This document shows, piece after piece, positions 29,984 through 39,644 of a DNA stretch of 40,106 nucleotides. Below the pieces are notes generated by a model. The model did no database searches. It was not told the origin of the DNA and saw only the letters and a list, made by a program, of their open reading frames with translations. The stretch spans positions 1 to 40,106 of the forward strand of contig JAVHLG010000035.1 of NCBI GenBank assembly GCA_031082225.1, in the 5' to 3' direction. The position numbers and the translations under genes were made by a program. Position 1 is the first letter of the stretch. Every line of letters begins with the position of its first letter. This DNA comes from Desulfovibrionaceae bacterium (GTDB taxonomy: Bacteria > Desulfobacterota > Desulfovibrionia > Desulfovibrionales > Desulfovibrionaceae).

Positions 29984-31771
29984 TCAGATGGTCACGCCCT
30001 CCTCCTGGTCCAGGAGGGAGGAATAGAACATGAGCTCGTCGGGGAACTTCTGGAAGATGGTGTCCCGCACCAGACGGTTGGTGCGCGACACGGTGGTGCT
30101 CTCCAGCACCTCCTTGAGCAGGTTCTTGCAGTCGTCCATGGTGGCCTGGCGGATGATGCGCTTGATGCCCGGGATGGCCTGGGGGTTGAGGCTGATGGCG
30201 TCGATCTGCATGCCCATGAGGATGGGCACGCAAAAGGGGTCCGAGGCCATTTCGCCGCACAGGCTGACCTCGATGCCCGCCTGATGCGCCGCGTCCACCA
30301 CGTGCTTGATGCTGCGCACCACGGCCGGATGCAGGGGCTGGTACATGTGCGACACGTAGCGGTTGGTGCGGTCGATGCCCAAGGAATACTGGATCAGGTC
30401 GTTGGTGCCGATGCTGAAAAAATCCACCTCCTGGGCCAAGACCTCGGCGATCATCACCGCCGAGGGCAGCTCCATCATGATGCCGATGGGCATCTCCGGA
30501 TCAAAGGGCAGGCCCTCCTGCCTGAGTTCCGCCTGGGCCGTGCGCATCATGCTCATGGCCTGGCGGATCTCCCGCAGGCCGGAGATCATGGGGAACATCA
30601 CCGACACGTTGCCCACGGCCGAGGCCCGCAGGATGGCCCGCAACTGGGTCTTGAACAGATCCTTGTGGTGCATGCACAGCCGGATGGCCCGAAGCCCCAG
30701 GGCGGGATTGCGCTCCTCGGGATTGCCCAAAAGGGAGATGAACTTGTCCGCCCCGGCGTCCAGGGTGCGCAGCGTCACCCGCTTGGGGGCCATGATGGAG
30801 GCCAGATCGAGGTATTCCTCGGTCAGTTCCTCCTCCGTGGGCAGGGCCCGCCGGTTCATGTAGGAATATTCCGTGCGGTACAGGCCGATGCCCTCGCCGC
30901 CGTTGTCGATGACCGCCGCCACCTCCTCCAGAAGCTCGATGTTGGCCTTCACCTTCACCCGGTAGCCGTCGATGGTCTCCCCGGGCAGATGGCAGCCGCG
31001 CATGATGGAGGCATGGTAGGCCTCGAACTGGTACTTGAGGTCGGTGTACCGGGCCAGTTCGTCCTCGTCGGGGTCCACCAGGACCATGCCCTGCAGCCCG
31101 TCCACCACCACCAGATTGCCGTCGCGGACATGCTCCTCCAGGGTGTCCACCCCGATGACCGCCGGAATGCCCAGGGTGCGGGCCAGGATGCCGGTATGGG
31201 AGGTCTTGCCGCCCTGGGCCGTGACCAGGGACATGATCTTGTCCACCTCGATGGCCGCCGTGTCCGCCGGGGACAGGTCGTCGGCCATGAGCACCACCCG
31301 GTTCTGCACGGCCTTGATGTCCCCGGTCTGGCCGGCCAGCCTGGCCTGGACCCGGTCGGAGACCATGCGCACATCCTGGATGCGGTCCCGGAAATAGGGG
31401 TTGTCCAGGGCGTCGAAGGCCCGCTGCAGATCGGCCACGGCCTTGTCCAGGGCCCATTCGGCGTTGATGCCCAGATCGCGGATGTAGCCAGCGGCCGCGC
31501 CTTGCAGCTTGGGATCGTCGAGAATCATCAGGTGGGAGTCGATGATGTGGGCGTGCTCGAGAAGCTCCGCCGGGATGCGGTCGCGCACCTGGGTCAGTTC
31601 CTCGCGAAACTGCCCGAAGGCCCCGCCCAGCCGGGCAAGCTCGGGGTCCACCAGTTCCGGGGCCAGGGTCTGACGGGGGAGGGGCCCCTGGCCGGAGCGG
31701 TTCAGGAAAAAGGCCCTGCCGATGGAGATGCCGGCCGAGACCGGGATGCCTTTGAGGATGACGGCTGCCAC
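29984..31771 (-). CDS. ptsI: Phosphoenolpyruvate-protein phosphotransferase (PTS enzyme I)
   Basis: 595 residues. Enzyme I takes phosphate from PEP to HPr. The N-terminal phosphorylation site is intact (GGKTSHTGILARTLGIP, His192), the central TIM-barrel has GEGIGLYRTEYSYMN and the PEP-binding FFSIGTNDLIQYSLGIDRTNRYV, and the C-terminal catalytic Cys lies in EVSLCGEMASDP. The length is near 575-595 for the family. It is the last gene of an EIID-HPr-EI set on the minus strand, starting 9 bases after the HPr stop. In Desulfovibrio-type bacteria such PTS sets are usually regulatory or of mannose type. Confidence 0.93.
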   Translation of the reverse strand: MAAVILKGIPVSAGISIGRAFFLNRSGQGPLPRQTLAPELVDPELARLGGAFGQFREELTQVRDRIPAELLEHAHIIDSHLMILDDPKLQGAAAGYIRDLGINAEWALDKAVADLQRAFDALDNPYFRDRIQDVRMVSDRVQARLAGQTGDIKAVQNRVVLMADDLSPADTAAIEVDKIMSLVTAQGGKTSHTGILARTLGIPAVIGVDTLEEHVRDGNLVVVDGLQGMVLVDPDEDELARYTDLKYQFEAYHASIMRGCHLPGETIDGYRVKVKANIELLEEVAAVIDNGGEGIGLYRTEYSYMNRRALPTEEELTEEYLDLASIMAPKRVTLRTLDAGADKFISLLGNPEERNPALGLRAIRLCMHHKDLFKTQLRAILRASAVGNVSVMFPMISGLREIRQAMSMMRTAQAELRQEGLPFDPEMPIGIMMELPSAVMIAEVLAQEVDFFSIGTNDLIQYSLGIDRTNRYVSHMYQPLHPAVVRSIKHVVDAAHQAGIEVSLCGEMASDPFCVPILMGMQIDAISLNPQAIPGIKRIIRQATMDDCKNLLKEVLESTTVSRTNRLVRDTIFQKFPDELMFYSSLLDQEEGVTI

Positions 31772-31780
31772 GCGCGAGTC

Positions 31781-32032
31781 CTATCGGAATCGTTTCTGGA
31801 ACAGTCCGGCCAGGTGGGCGACGGCCTCCTCGGCCAGGGGGCCGGTGGCCACGATGTCCAGATTCGCCCCATGCCCGGCCGCCAGGGTCAGAATGTCCAG
31901 GATGCTTTTGGCGTCCACATCGTCGCCGTTTTGCACGATGCGCACCTCACAGGGAAACCGCTGGGCCTCGCGGGCCAGCACCGCCGCCGGACGGGCATGC
32001 AGGCCCTGCTCGTTGAGCACGCTCACGGTCAT
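31781..32032 (-). CDS. ptsH: HPr-like phosphocarrier protein
   Basis: 83 residues from the ATG at 32032. HPr hallmarks: NEQGLHARPAAVLAREAQRF, with the phospho-accepting His12 in GLHARP, and DAKSILDILTLAAGHG, where Ser in KSIL matches the regulatory Ser46 position. It receives phosphate from enzyme I and passes it to EIIA. It is slightly short, and the reading frame stays open upstream to about 32103 (a TTG start is possible), so the start is uncertain. It lies between the EIID gene and ptsI on one transcript. Confidence 0.88.
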   Translation of the reverse strand: MTVSVLNEQGLHARPAAVLAREAQRFPCEVRIVQNGDDVDAKSILDILTLAAGHGANLDIVATGPLAEEAVAHLAGLFQKRFR

Positions 32033-32135
32033 GGCGTGCCTGCCCGGCGGCAGGGGCCTGTCCTCTGACGGCGACGCTTCTCCAACCAAAGTCGTGCGTT
32101 CCAAACGGTCCGTTCCTTTTCCTTGGGCGATTTGC

Positions 32136-32154
32136 CCCGGGGCCCGGCCCCGGG
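32136..32154 (-). other. GC-rich stem-loop between EIID and HPr genes
   Basis: CCCGGGG and CCCCGGG form a 7-bp stem around CCCGG. On the coding (minus) strand no T-run follows, so termination is unlikely. It may modulate mRNA stability in the 134-base spacer. The stretch 32033-32166 otherwise shows no gene. Confidence 0.3.
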
Positions 32155-32166
32155 AAAAACCAGCCG

Positions 32167-33042
32167 TCATGATACGCGAAACGCCGCCAAACACAAACCG
32201 GCCGCCACCAAAGCCGCGATGGCCATTTCCCTGGGGAAGCGGGGTTCGGTCACGGCCCAGATCCCAAGCCCCGAGATGATGATCAAATCCCCCAGGCTCA
32301 GGGCCCCCACCGCCCGGGGCGCGGAGAGCAGCCATAAAAAGGTGAGCATGACCGCGTTGAGAACCTTGATGTGCCGCCCCCAGTTGATGAGATCCCACCG
32401 CTTGAGGCGTTTCAAGACCTGGAATCCCTCGCGATATCCGGCCCAAAACGTGGCTGCCTTGAAGACGTTGAGGCACAGGAGCATGCAAAGGGCCAAAACG
32501 GCCACCCCCACGGTGTTCCCCGTGGCCGCCAGGCAGGCCGCGCCAAGCCCCCACAGCCCGAGCAGGCTGCCGCCGAAAAAGGAATCGCCCACGGCCGAGA
32601 GGGTGTAGGCCGTGGTGGACTTGACGTCGTCAAGCATGTCCGGAGGCGCCAGCCCCCTGGCGATCTTGACCTCCACGGACAAAAACACGCCCACCAAAAG
32701 GGGCGCCCACATGGGATGGCTGTTGTAGACCGTCAGATGGCGGGCCATGGCCGCCCGGAAGGCCTCGGGGTCGGGGTGCACGGCCGCAAGCCCCGGCTCC
32801 ATGGCATAGGCCAGGCCGATGTTTTGCAGTCCCTGGGTGTTGAAGGCCGCCGCCACGAGGTATGATCGAAAAAAGCACCGGCGCAAGGTGCGCAGGTCCG
32901 GTTCCCCCACGCTTGCGAAGGCGCGGGCCGCTTTGTCCCCGGGGGCGTCAGGCGTTTCCCGGGACCGCAGGAGGTTGTCCCCGGCCCGAAGATCCTCGCC
33001 GCCGGGGGGGACGGCCGATTGGCGTGCGAAGGGAGGTGGCAT
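32167..33042 (-). CDS. PTS mannose-family EIID component
   Basis: 291 residues from the ATG at 33042, with a disordered 40-residue start. The EIID pattern is clear: LRTLRRCFFRSYLVAAAFNTQGLQNIGLAYAMEP, then HLTVYNSHPMWAPLLVGVFLSVE, then DDVKSTTAYTLSAVGDSFFGGSLL. EIID forms the membrane translocon with EIIC for mannose-type sugars, or takes part in regulation when no sugar is carried. EIIA, EIIB and EIIC are not in the window. It is the first gene of the minus-strand EIID-HPr-EI set and is divergent from recA across 230 bases. EIID without EIIC nearby is incomplete for transport. Confidence 0.85.
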   Translation of the reverse strand: MPPPFARQSAVPPGGEDLRAGDNLLRSRETPDAPGDKAARAFASVGEPDLRTLRRCFFRSYLVAAAFNTQGLQNIGLAYAMEPGLAAVHPDPEAFRAAMARHLTVYNSHPMWAPLLVGVFLSVEVKIARGLAPPDMLDDVKSTTAYTLSAVGDSFFGGSLLGLWGLGAACLAATGNTVGVAVLALCMLLCLNVFKAATFWAGYREGFQVLKRLKRWDLINWGRHIKVLNAVMLTFLWLLSAPRAVGALSLGDLIIISGLGIWAVTEPRFPREMAIAALVAAGLCLAAFRVS

Positions 33043-33105
33043 CACCCGTGTCCGTCTGTTGTGCCGCGCCGCATGGCCAGGGAGGACGGCGTTTTCGATG
33101 CGCCC

Positions 33106-33134
33106 ATTGTCGCAAATGGCCCGCCAAATGACAA
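33106..33134 (-). promoter_or_regulatory. Candidate promoter for the EIID-HPr-EI set
   Basis: On the minus strand, TTGTCA (33134-33129), a 17-base spacer and GACAAT (33111-33106) match a sigma-70 promoter at most positions. It lies about 60 bases upstream of the EIID start at 33042. Confidence 0.45.
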
Positions 33135-33201
33135 CCCGTCTGACGGATTCAGACCAACGGCGCATCCGGCCAGGCGACGAGATAGCCGCCCCATTCCCCC
33201 G

Positions 33202-33230
33202 TTGCCCCCGGCCGGGGCTTCTGCTACGTA
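33202..33230 (+). promoter_or_regulatory. Candidate promoter for recA
   Basis: TTGCCC (33202-33207), 17 bases and TACGTA (33225-33230), 42 bases before the recA ATG. The -10 is weak. I looked for a LexA box near it and cannot assign one with confidence. Confidence 0.35.
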
Positions 33231-33272
33231 CCGTGGGTTTCCGGCAACCGTTCCCACCCACGGAGATCACGC

Positions 33273-34343
33273 ATGGCCAAAAAGACCGCCTCCCCGGACT
33301 CGATGCGAAACGACGCCCTGGCGACCGCCCTGACCACCATCGAACGCAAATACGGCCAGGGCTCGGTCATGCGTCTCGACGACTCGGCCCACGTGAAAAT
33401 ACCGGTCATCCCCACCGGCTCCATCGGCCTGGACATGGCCCTGGGCGTGGGCGGCATTCCCCGGGGGCGCATCACCGAGATCTACGGCCCCGAATCCTCG
33501 GGCAAGACCACCCTGGCCCTGCACATCATCGCCGAGGCCCAGAAGGCGGGCGGCACGGCGGCCTTCATCGACGCCGAACACGCCCTGGACGTGAGCTACG
33601 CCAAGCGCCTGGGGGTCAAGACCGAAGAATTGCTCATCTCCCAGCCCGACTACGGCGAACAGGCCCTGGACATCGCCGACCTTCTGGTGCGCTCGGGCGC
33701 GGTGGACGTGGTGGTGGTGGACTCCGTGGCCGCCCTGATCCCCCAGGCCGAACTGGAGGGCGACATGGGCGACACCCAGGTGGGCGGACAGGCCAGGCTC
33801 ATGTCCCACGCCATGCGCAAGCTCACCGGCACCATCCACAAGTCGCGCACCTCCGTGGTGTTTATCAACCAGATCCGCATGAAGATCGGCATGACCGGCT
33901 ACGGCAGCCCGGAAACCACCACCGGCGGCAACGCGCTGAAATTCTACGCCAGCATCCGCCTGGACATCCGGCGCATCCAAACCCTCAAAGACAAGGAAGA
34001 AAGCTACGGCAACCGCTGCCGGGTCAAGGTGGTCAAAAACAAGGTGGCCCCGCCCTTCCGCGAGGCCCTGTTCGACATCCTCTACGGCACCGGCATCTCC
34101 CGCGAGGGCGAATTGATCGATATGGGCGTGGAGGCGGGCATCGTGGACAAGTCCGGGGCCTGGTTCGCGTTTGGCAGCGAGCGCCTGGGCCAGGGCCGCG
34201 AGAATGTCCGGGCCTTTTTGCAGGAGCACACCGACATCCGCCAGACCGTGGAGCAAAAGCTCATGGAGCATCTGGGACTGTCCGAGCCCGCAGCGCCCCT
34301 GGAGGTTCCGCCCCTGCCGGATGAGGCCGACGACGGCATGTAG
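33273..34343 (+). CDS. recA: Recombinase RecA
   Basis: 356 residues. RecA motifs are complete: [22 protein letters not shown], Walker [10 protein letters not shown] (residues 72-80), [30 protein letters not shown], the L2 loop [21 protein letters not shown] and [12 protein letters not shown]. It forms ATP-bound filaments on single-stranded DNA, pairs homologous DNA and activates LexA self-cleavage. GGAG lies 9 bases upstream of the ATG. It is divergent from the EIID gene and precedes alaS by 114 bases on the same strand. The length and acidic end ([10 protein letters not shown]) are normal. Confidence 0.97.
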   Translation: MAKKTASPDSMRNDALATALTTIERKYGQGSVMRLDDSAHVKIPVIPTGSIGLDMALGVGGIPRGRITEIYGPESSGKTTLALHIIAEAQKAGGTAAFIDAEHALDVSYAKRLGVKTEELLISQPDYGEQALDIADLLVRSGAVDVVVVDSVAALIPQAELEGDMGDTQVGGQARLMSHAMRKLTGTIHKSRTSVVFINQIRMKIGMTGYGSPETTTGGNALKFYASIRLDIRRIQTLKDKEESYGNRCRVKVVKNKVAPPFREALFDILYGTGISREGELIDMGVEAGIVDKSGAWFAFGSERLGQGRENVRAFLQEHTDIRQTVEQKLMEHLGLSEPAAPLEVPPLPDEADDGM

Positions 34344-34457
34344 CGCACCGGATATTCCGGCCGCCGGGGTTGTTGCGGCGGCTTGCGACCCAACCCATCA
34401 CACGCAAGGATTTCGGGGGGACGCCGTCCCCCCGCCCTCTGTTGGAGGCAGACGCCC
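34344..34457 (+). other. recA-alaS spacer
   Basis: A 114-base gap with a possible hairpin (CCGCCGGGGTTGTTGCGGCGG) and no clear terminator or promoter; a T-run is absent. alaS is therefore probably read from recA, at least in part. Confidence 0.3.
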
Positions 34458-37100
34458 ATGATGACGGCCAGCGAGATTCGCGCCCGGTTCCTCGACTACT
34501 TCGCCAAAAACGATCATCAGCCGGTATCGAGCTCCCCCCTGGTGCCGCGCGAGGATCCCTCCCTGCTGTTCACCAACGCAGGCATGGTCCAGTTCAAAAA
34601 GGTCTTCCTGGGCCAGGACAAGCGGCCCTACAAGCGGGCCGTGACCGCCCAAAAGTGCCTGCGCGTGGGCGGCAAGCACAACGACCTGGAGAACGTGGGC
34701 CGCACCGCCAGGCATCACACCTTTTTCGAGATGCTCGGCAACTTCTCCTTCGGCGACTACTTCAAGGAACAGGCCATCCGCATGGCCTGGGAGTTTCTGA
34801 CCGTGGAACTGGGCCTGGATGCCTCCCGGCTCTACGCCACGGTGTACCGCGACGACGACGAGGCCTTCGGCCTGTGGCAGAAGGTGGCCGGGCTGCCGGT
34901 CGAGCGCATCTACCGCCTGGGGGAAAAGGACAATTTCTGGTCCATGGGCGACACCGGCCCCTGCGGCCCCTGTTCCGAGATCCTGGTGGACCAGGGCGAG
35001 CACATGTCCTGCGGCCCGGACTGCGGCATCGGCGCCTGCGACTGCGACCGCTATCTCGAGGTCTGGAACCTGGTGTTCATGCAGTACGACCAGATCGACA
35101 AGGACACCCGCGTCAGCCTGCCGCGCCCGAGCATCGACACCGGCATGGGCCTGGAGCGCATCGCGGCCATCTGCCAGGGGGTCAACTCCAACTACGACAC
35201 GGACCTTTTTCAAAAAATCATCGCCCGGGCCGGAGAGCTGGCCGGGGTGGCCTACCGGGCGGGCGAGGAGACGGACACCGCGCTTCGGGTCATCGCCGAC
35301 CATTCCCGGGCCGTGGCCTTTTTGGCGGCCGACGGCATCCTGCCCTCCAACGAGGGCCGGGGCTACGTGCTGCGCCGACTGATCCGCCGGGCCCTGCGGT
35401 TCGGGAAGCTTCTGGGGCTCTCCAAGCCCTTCCTCTTCGAGGTGGTTTTGGCCGTGGTCACCCACATGGGCGAGGCCTATCCGGAACTGACCGCCAACCG
35501 GGAATTCCTGGCCCGGGTGGTGCGCGAGGAGGAGGAACGCTTCGCCGCCACCCTGGACAAGGGCCTGGGCATCCTCTCCGAAGAACTCGACGCCCTGGCC
35601 GCCGCAGGGGGCACGGTGCTCTCCGGCGCGGCCGCCTTCCGGCTGTACGACACCTATGGGTTCCCCCTGGACATCATAAACGATGTGGCCGGAAAGCGTG
35701 GCGTCACCGTGGACGAGGCCGCCTACACGGTGTGCATGAACGAGCAGAAGGCCCGGGCCAAAAAGGCCTGGAAGGGCTCGGGCGAGACCGACCCGGCCGT
35801 GCTTTTCCTGGAACTGCTCGAATCCGGGCTCAAGTCCCGCTTCGTGGGCTATGATGCGCTCACCGCCCAAAGCCGGGTGGTGGCGCTGATCTCCGCCGAG
35901 GGACAGGCCGTGGAGCGGCTGATCGAGGGCCAGTCCGGCTTTGCCGTCTTCGGTTCCACGCCCTTTTACGGCGAATCCGGCGGCCAGTCCGGCGACGTCG
36001 GCCAGGTGGAGACGTTGACCGGGCAGGCTACGGTCACGGGCGCCCTGAAGGCCGGGACGGACCTCACCGCGCATCATCTGACCGTGGCCAAGGGCGAGCT
36101 GCTCCTGGACCAGGAGGCCGAGCTTCGCGTGGATGAGGCGACGCGGCTGGCCACGGCCCGCAACCATACCTGCACCCACCTTTTGCACGCGGCCCTGAAA
36201 AAGGTGCTGGGCGGCCACGTCAATCAGGCCGGTTCCCTGGTCACCCCGCAGCGCCTGCGTTTCGACTTCACCCACATGGCGGCCCTGTCGGACGAGGAGT
36301 CGCGCCGCATCGAGGACGAGGTCAACGCGGCCATCCTGGCGGCCATTCCCGTGACCCGGGAGACCATGTCCCTGGAGGCCGCCCGCTCGCGCGGGGCCAC
36401 GGCCCTTTTCGGGGAGAAATACGGCGACGAGGTGCGGGTCATCGAGGTGCCGGGGGTGTCCATGGAGCTGTGCGGCGGCACGCATCTGTCCAGCACCGGC
36501 CAGGCCGGGAGCTTCCTGATTTTGTCCGAGGCCGGGGTGGCGGCCGGGGTGCGGCGCATCGAGGCCGTGACCGGCCTGGGCGCCCTGGAGCATGTCCGGA
36601 CCATGCAGGCCGAATACGAGCAGGGCCTTCGGGCGCTCAAGACCAAGCCCGGGGACATGGCCGGGCGCATCAAGAAGCTTTTTGACGACATCAAGCTCTT
36701 GACCAGGGAAAAGGAGCAGATGGCCGGGAAGCTTGCCGCAGGCGGCGGCAAGAGCCTCATGGACGAAATCACCGAGGTGGGCGGGATCAAGGTGCTCACG
36801 GCCCGCCTTCCCGGGGTCAACATCAAGGCCCTGCGCGACTCCATGGATGACCTGCGCTCCAAGCTGCCCTCCGGCGTGATCTGTCTGGCCTCCCCCCAGG
36901 AGGACGGCAAGGTGGCGCTCATTTTGTCCGTGACCAAGGATCTGCACGGCCGGTTCACCGCGCCTTCGCTCATCAAGGCCGTGTCCGCGCCCATCGAGGG
37001 CAGCGGCGGCGGCCGCCCCGACCTGGCCCAGGCCGGAGGGGCCAGACCCGAGGGCATCGAAGAGGCCTTTGCGGTCTTAAAAGGCCTGCTGGCCTCCTGA
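34458..37100 (+). CDS. alaS: Alanine-tRNA ligase
   Basis: 880 residues from the ATG at 34458, which lies 9 bases after GGAGG. Upstream in-frame codons are open but not homologous. The class II aminoacylation core is clear ([59 protein letters not shown]). The editing domain has the Zn motif HTCTHLLHA and the [11 protein letters not shown] element, and the C-Ala domain ends the protein. It charges tRNA-Ala with alanine and clears mischarged Ser or Gly. Its length of about 875 is normal. It lies downstream of recA and ends at a strong terminator. Confidence 0.97.
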   Translation: MMTASEIRARFLDYFAKNDHQPVSSSPLVPREDPSLLFTNAGMVQFKKVFLGQDKRPYKRAVTAQKCLRVGGKHNDLENVGRTARHHTFFEMLGNFSFGDYFKEQAIRMAWEFLTVELGLDASRLYATVYRDDDEAFGLWQKVAGLPVERIYRLGEKDNFWSMGDTGPCGPCSEILVDQGEHMSCGPDCGIGACDCDRYLEVWNLVFMQYDQIDKDTRVSLPRPSIDTGMGLERIAAICQGVNSNYDTDLFQKIIARAGELAGVAYRAGEETDTALRVIADHSRAVAFLAADGILPSNEGRGYVLRRLIRRALRFGKLLGLSKPFLFEVVLAVVTHMGEAYPELTANREFLARVVREEEERFAATLDKGLGILSEELDALAAAGGTVLSGAAAFRLYDTYGFPLDIINDVAGKRGVTVDEAAYTVCMNEQKARAKKAWKGSGETDPAVLFLELLESGLKSRFVGYDALTAQSRVVALISAEGQAVERLIEGQSGFAVFGSTPFYGESGGQSGDVGQVETLTGQATVTGALKAGTDLTAHHLTVAKGELLLDQEAELRVDEATRLATARNHTCTHLLHAALKKVLGGHVNQAGSLVTPQRLRFDFTHMAALSDEESRRIEDEVNAAILAAIPVTRETMSLEAARSRGATALFGEKYGDEVRVIEVPGVSMELCGGTHLSSTGQAGSFLILSEAGVAAGVRRIEAVTGLGALEHVRTMQAEYEQGLRALKTKPGDMAGRIKKLFDDIKLLTREKEQMAGKLAAGGGKSLMDEITEVGGIKVLTARLPGVNIKALRDSMDDLRSKLPSGVICLASPQEDGKVALILSVTKDLHGRFTAPSLIKAVSAPIEGSGGGRPDLAQAGGARPEGIEEAFAVLKGLLAS

Positions 37101-37126
37101 TCCCCCCTCAGTTAAGACGCCCCTTC

Positions 37127-37165
37127 ACGGCGCGCCGTCCAACCGGTCGGCGCGCCGTTTTTTTT
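37127..37165 (+). terminator. Strong rho-independent terminator after alaS
   Basis: ACGGCGCGCCG (37127-37137) pairs perfectly with CGGCGCGCCGT (37148-37158), loop of 10 bases, then a run of eight Ts to 37165. The stem is GC-only and very stable. Confidence 0.88.
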
Positions 37166-37193
37166 CCGGTCTTTGGCCAGGCCACGCTCCGGC

Positions 37194-37214
37194 CCGGGAC
37201 ATCCCCGGTTTTTT
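37194..37214 (+). terminator. Second terminator-like hairpin after alaS
   Basis: CCGGG (37194-37198) pairs with CCCGG (37204-37208) around ACATC and is followed by TTTTTT (37209-37214). It is short and may back up the first terminator or insulate the prophage genes. Confidence 0.4.
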
Positions 37215-37311
37215 ATCCTCGCGGACAGACACAGGCGGGCGCGTGTCCGTTTCCCATGGTCTGGTGGGATTCATGGACGGCGGGACAATCCGCCCCACCA
37301 CGGAGGACGCC

Positions 37312-37689
37312 ATGATCGTGCGCTGCGAGATGTGCTTTTCGGATATCGGTTCCTGCGACCCCGGCGCGGTGCATGCGCCGCTTGCCGGGGCCATGTTCGG
37401 CCCCCTGGGGCCGGGATTTACGCCGCCCTTCGCCCCGGACGCCCCGTTCGAGGCCCCGCTGTGCCCCATCTGCGGGAGGCGGGCCATGGGATACGATATG
37501 GACCGGCCCGAGGCCTTCCGCCGGGACCGGCTGCTCACCCCGGAGGGCTATTTCGTGGCCGAGGCGGCGGCCGAAAAACCCCTGACCCGCCGACCGGGCG
37601 GTATGGACAAAACGGGCAAAACGGGCCGGATTGGCCACAGCGGCCGCCCGGGCCGCAGCGCCGAAACCCGGGGCGCGGCCCATGTCTGA
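37312..37689 (+). CDS. Small Cys-rich zinc-binding phage-type protein
   Basis: 125 residues from the ATG at 37312 (ACGGAGG 7 bases before). It has two CxxC pairs, CEMC near the start and CPIC about 50 residues later (CEMCFSDIG, PLCPICGRRAMGYD), as in small zinc ribbons. The C-terminal half is basic and disordered (RRPGGMDKTGKTGRIGHSG). The function is unknown. It overlaps the portal gene by 8 bases, so it belongs to the prophage structural block. An in-frame ATG at 37243 would add 23 residues with no ribosome site. Confidence 0.6.
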   Translation: MIVRCEMCFSDIGSCDPGAVHAPLAGAMFGPLGPGFTPPFAPDAPFEAPLCPICGRRAMGYDMDRPEAFRRDRLLTPEGYFVAEAAAEKPLTRRPGGMDKTGKTGRIGHSGRPGRSAETRGAAHV

Positions 37690-39541
37690 TCGCGCCGCGC
37701 ACGGCCAGCTCCTGCCCCCCGCAACCGATCCCCGCGCCGTGGGCCGCCGGGTGTTCGACCTCCTGCACCAGGCCGTGCGGGACAAGGCCGAGGCCGGGCT
37801 GCACGACATGTGGGCCCGGTTCTACCGCCTGGGCCGCAACCGGGCCTTTCGGGGCGCGGCCCCGGCCGGGACGCCCCTGTCCAGCGCCAATCTCCTGCAC
37901 ATGCACCGGCAGCGCACGGTCAATACGCTCACCGACAACAGCCCCACCTTCAACGTCACCCGGGTGGGCGACGGCGGGGATGCGGACGTCTTTTTGACCA
38001 TGGAACGCCTGGCCAGGCACTGGTGGATCGAACAGGAGCAGCAGGCCGTGCTGGAAAAATCGGTCATGCACGGCGAGACCTACGGCGTGGCCGTGGAAAA
38101 GGTCGTGTTCGACCCGGACCTGGAATACGGCCTGGGCGAGGTGCGCACCGTGGTGGTCGATCCCTTCCGGTTCGCGGTCTATCCGCCGCGCTGTCTGGAC
38201 GTGCAGGACGCGGCGGCGGTGTTTCATGTCGAACCCTTAAGCCTGCGGGAGATCGCCCGGCGCTGGCCGGACACGGGGCACATGGCCCGAAGCGACGCCG
38301 ACCTCCTGGGGGAGCTTCTCGACCCCAGGCGGGAGGCGGTCCGGGGAGAGGGCGGACGCCGGGGATTTCTGGGACGGCTGGGCGAGGTGGCGGGCGCGGT
38401 GTTCGGGACGGCCGGGAAAGGCCGCCTGCCCGACGACGAGGCCGTGGTGTGCGAATGCTGGGTGCGCGATTTCTCCATGGACGGCGACCGGCCGCGCTAT
38501 CCCGGCGGCATCCGGTGCGTCACGGTGTGCAGCGGCGGCGACCTGGTGCTTTCCGACCGTGGCAATCCCAGCGTCAATCCGCACCTCACCCCGCAGGACG
38601 CGGCCCGCACCTATCTCTACGACAAATATCCCTTCATCGTGGCCAATTCCGTCACCGACCCGGCCAGCCTGTGGGGCGCGTCGGATTTCGAGCAGTTGGA
38701 GAATCTCCAGATGGAGATCAACAAGTGCCTGTCCCAGCTCACCTACCACAAGGACCGCTGCGCCCGGCCCAAGATCATCAATCCCCGCGATTCCGGGGTG
38801 GCCAACGCGGCCTTCAACAACCGCCTGGGCATCATCAATCCTGCCTCCCAGGCCGCCGCAGGCGGCATCCGCTATCTGGATTTCGTAAACAACACCAAGG
38901 ACATAGAGACGGTGCTCGGCATCTATAAGGAGCTTTTCCTCCAGGTGGCGGGATCCCACGAACTGGAGCAGGCCGTGGACAGCGCCCGGCCGGTCATCGC
39001 CCACAAGGCCATCGCCGCGCTTCTGGAGCAGGCCGCGACCATGATGCGCGGCAAGATCCGCAACTATTCGCGGCTGATCCGCGAACGCGGCCGCATGTTT
39101 TTAAGCCACGCCCAGAACTGGTACGCCGAGGACCGCTTCATCACCTTCGCCACGGACGCGGGACCGGCGGCCATGCCCGTGCGCGGGGCCTTTTTGCGGG
39201 TTCCGGCCCGGCTGTCGGTGGTGTCCGGGTCCACCATGCCCGTGTCCCGGGTGCAGCAGCGCGAGGAGGCCCTGGCCCTTTACGAGATGGGGGCCATCGA
39301 CCGTCGCGACCTGTTGGAAAAGCTTGACTGGTCCGACCGGGAGGCCCTTTTGGGCCGCCTGGAAAAAACCCCGGGAACCCCCGGTGCGCTCCCGCGCAAG
39401 ACGGACCCCGCCGCTTCCGATGTCCCGGGCGCACCGGGCGCACCGGACGCCCCATCTACGCCGGACACGACAGAAACGACGGGCACGGCAGGCCCGGGCG
39501 GAATCCGGGGTGGATTCGCCTGTCCGGTCCAGGCCGGGTGA
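37682..39541 (+). CDS. Phage portal protein
   Basis: 619 residues from the ATG at 37682. The long alpha/beta core fits the P22/podovirus-type portal group: FYRLGRNRAF, HMHRQRTVNTLTDNSPTFNVT, EEQQAVLEKSVMHGETYGVAV, LYDKYPFIVANSVTDPASLWG and SDFEQLENLQMEINKCLSQLTYH (long helix), then KPKIINPRDSG-type loop and LGIINPASQAA. The portal is the dodecameric channel at one vertex through which DNA is packaged. The C-terminal 60 residues are Gly/Pro/Thr-rich and disordered. No terminase gene lies upstream, where alaS sits, so the phage region is incomplete. Confidence 0.72.
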   Translation: MSDRAAHGQLLPPATDPRAVGRRVFDLLHQAVRDKAEAGLHDMWARFYRLGRNRAFRGAAPAGTPLSSANLLHMHRQRTVNTLTDNSPTFNVTRVGDGGDADVFLTMERLARHWWIEQEQQAVLEKSVMHGETYGVAVEKVVFDPDLEYGLGEVRTVVVDPFRFAVYPPRCLDVQDAAAVFHVEPLSLREIARRWPDTGHMARSDADLLGELLDPRREAVRGEGGRRGFLGRLGEVAGAVFGTAGKGRLPDDEAVVCECWVRDFSMDGDRPRYPGGIRCVTVCSGGDLVLSDRGNPSVNPHLTPQDAARTYLYDKYPFIVANSVTDPASLWGASDFEQLENLQMEINKCLSQLTYHKDRCARPKIINPRDSGVANAAFNNRLGIINPASQAAAGGIRYLDFVNNTKDIETVLGIYKELFLQVAGSHELEQAVDSARPVIAHKAIAALLEQAATMMRGKIRNYSRLIRERGRMFLSHAQNWYAEDRFITFATDAGPAAMPVRGAFLRVPARLSVVSGSTMPVSRVQQREEALALYEMGAIDRRDLLEKLDWSDREALLGRLEKTPGTPGALPRKTDPAASDVPGAPGAPDAPSTPDTTETTGTAGPGGIRGGFACPVQAG

Positions 39542-39572
39542 ACCAGCCACGTCAGCGCCAGGAGGCACGTCC

Positions 39573-39644
39573 ATGCCGTTATACGACTTTTCCTGCCCGG
39601 CCTGCGGGGGCGTCTTCGAAGACCTGTGCCCCCATAAGCGCTAA
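39573..39644 (+). pseudogene. Truncated FmdB-like zinc-ribbon gene
   Basis: A good ribosome site (AGGAGG) precedes the ATG at 39573. The product starts MPLYDFSCPACGGVFEDLCP, matching FmdB-type zinc ribbons (MPxYxFxCxxCG), then ends after 23 residues in HKR and TAA. The rest of the domain (second Cys pair) is missing. The sequence changes to AT-rich IS-like DNA near 39633, so the gene was cut by the insertion. Such small zinc ribbons occur beside portal genes in Desulfovibrio-type prophages as I recall, which is not checked here. Confidence 0.7.
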
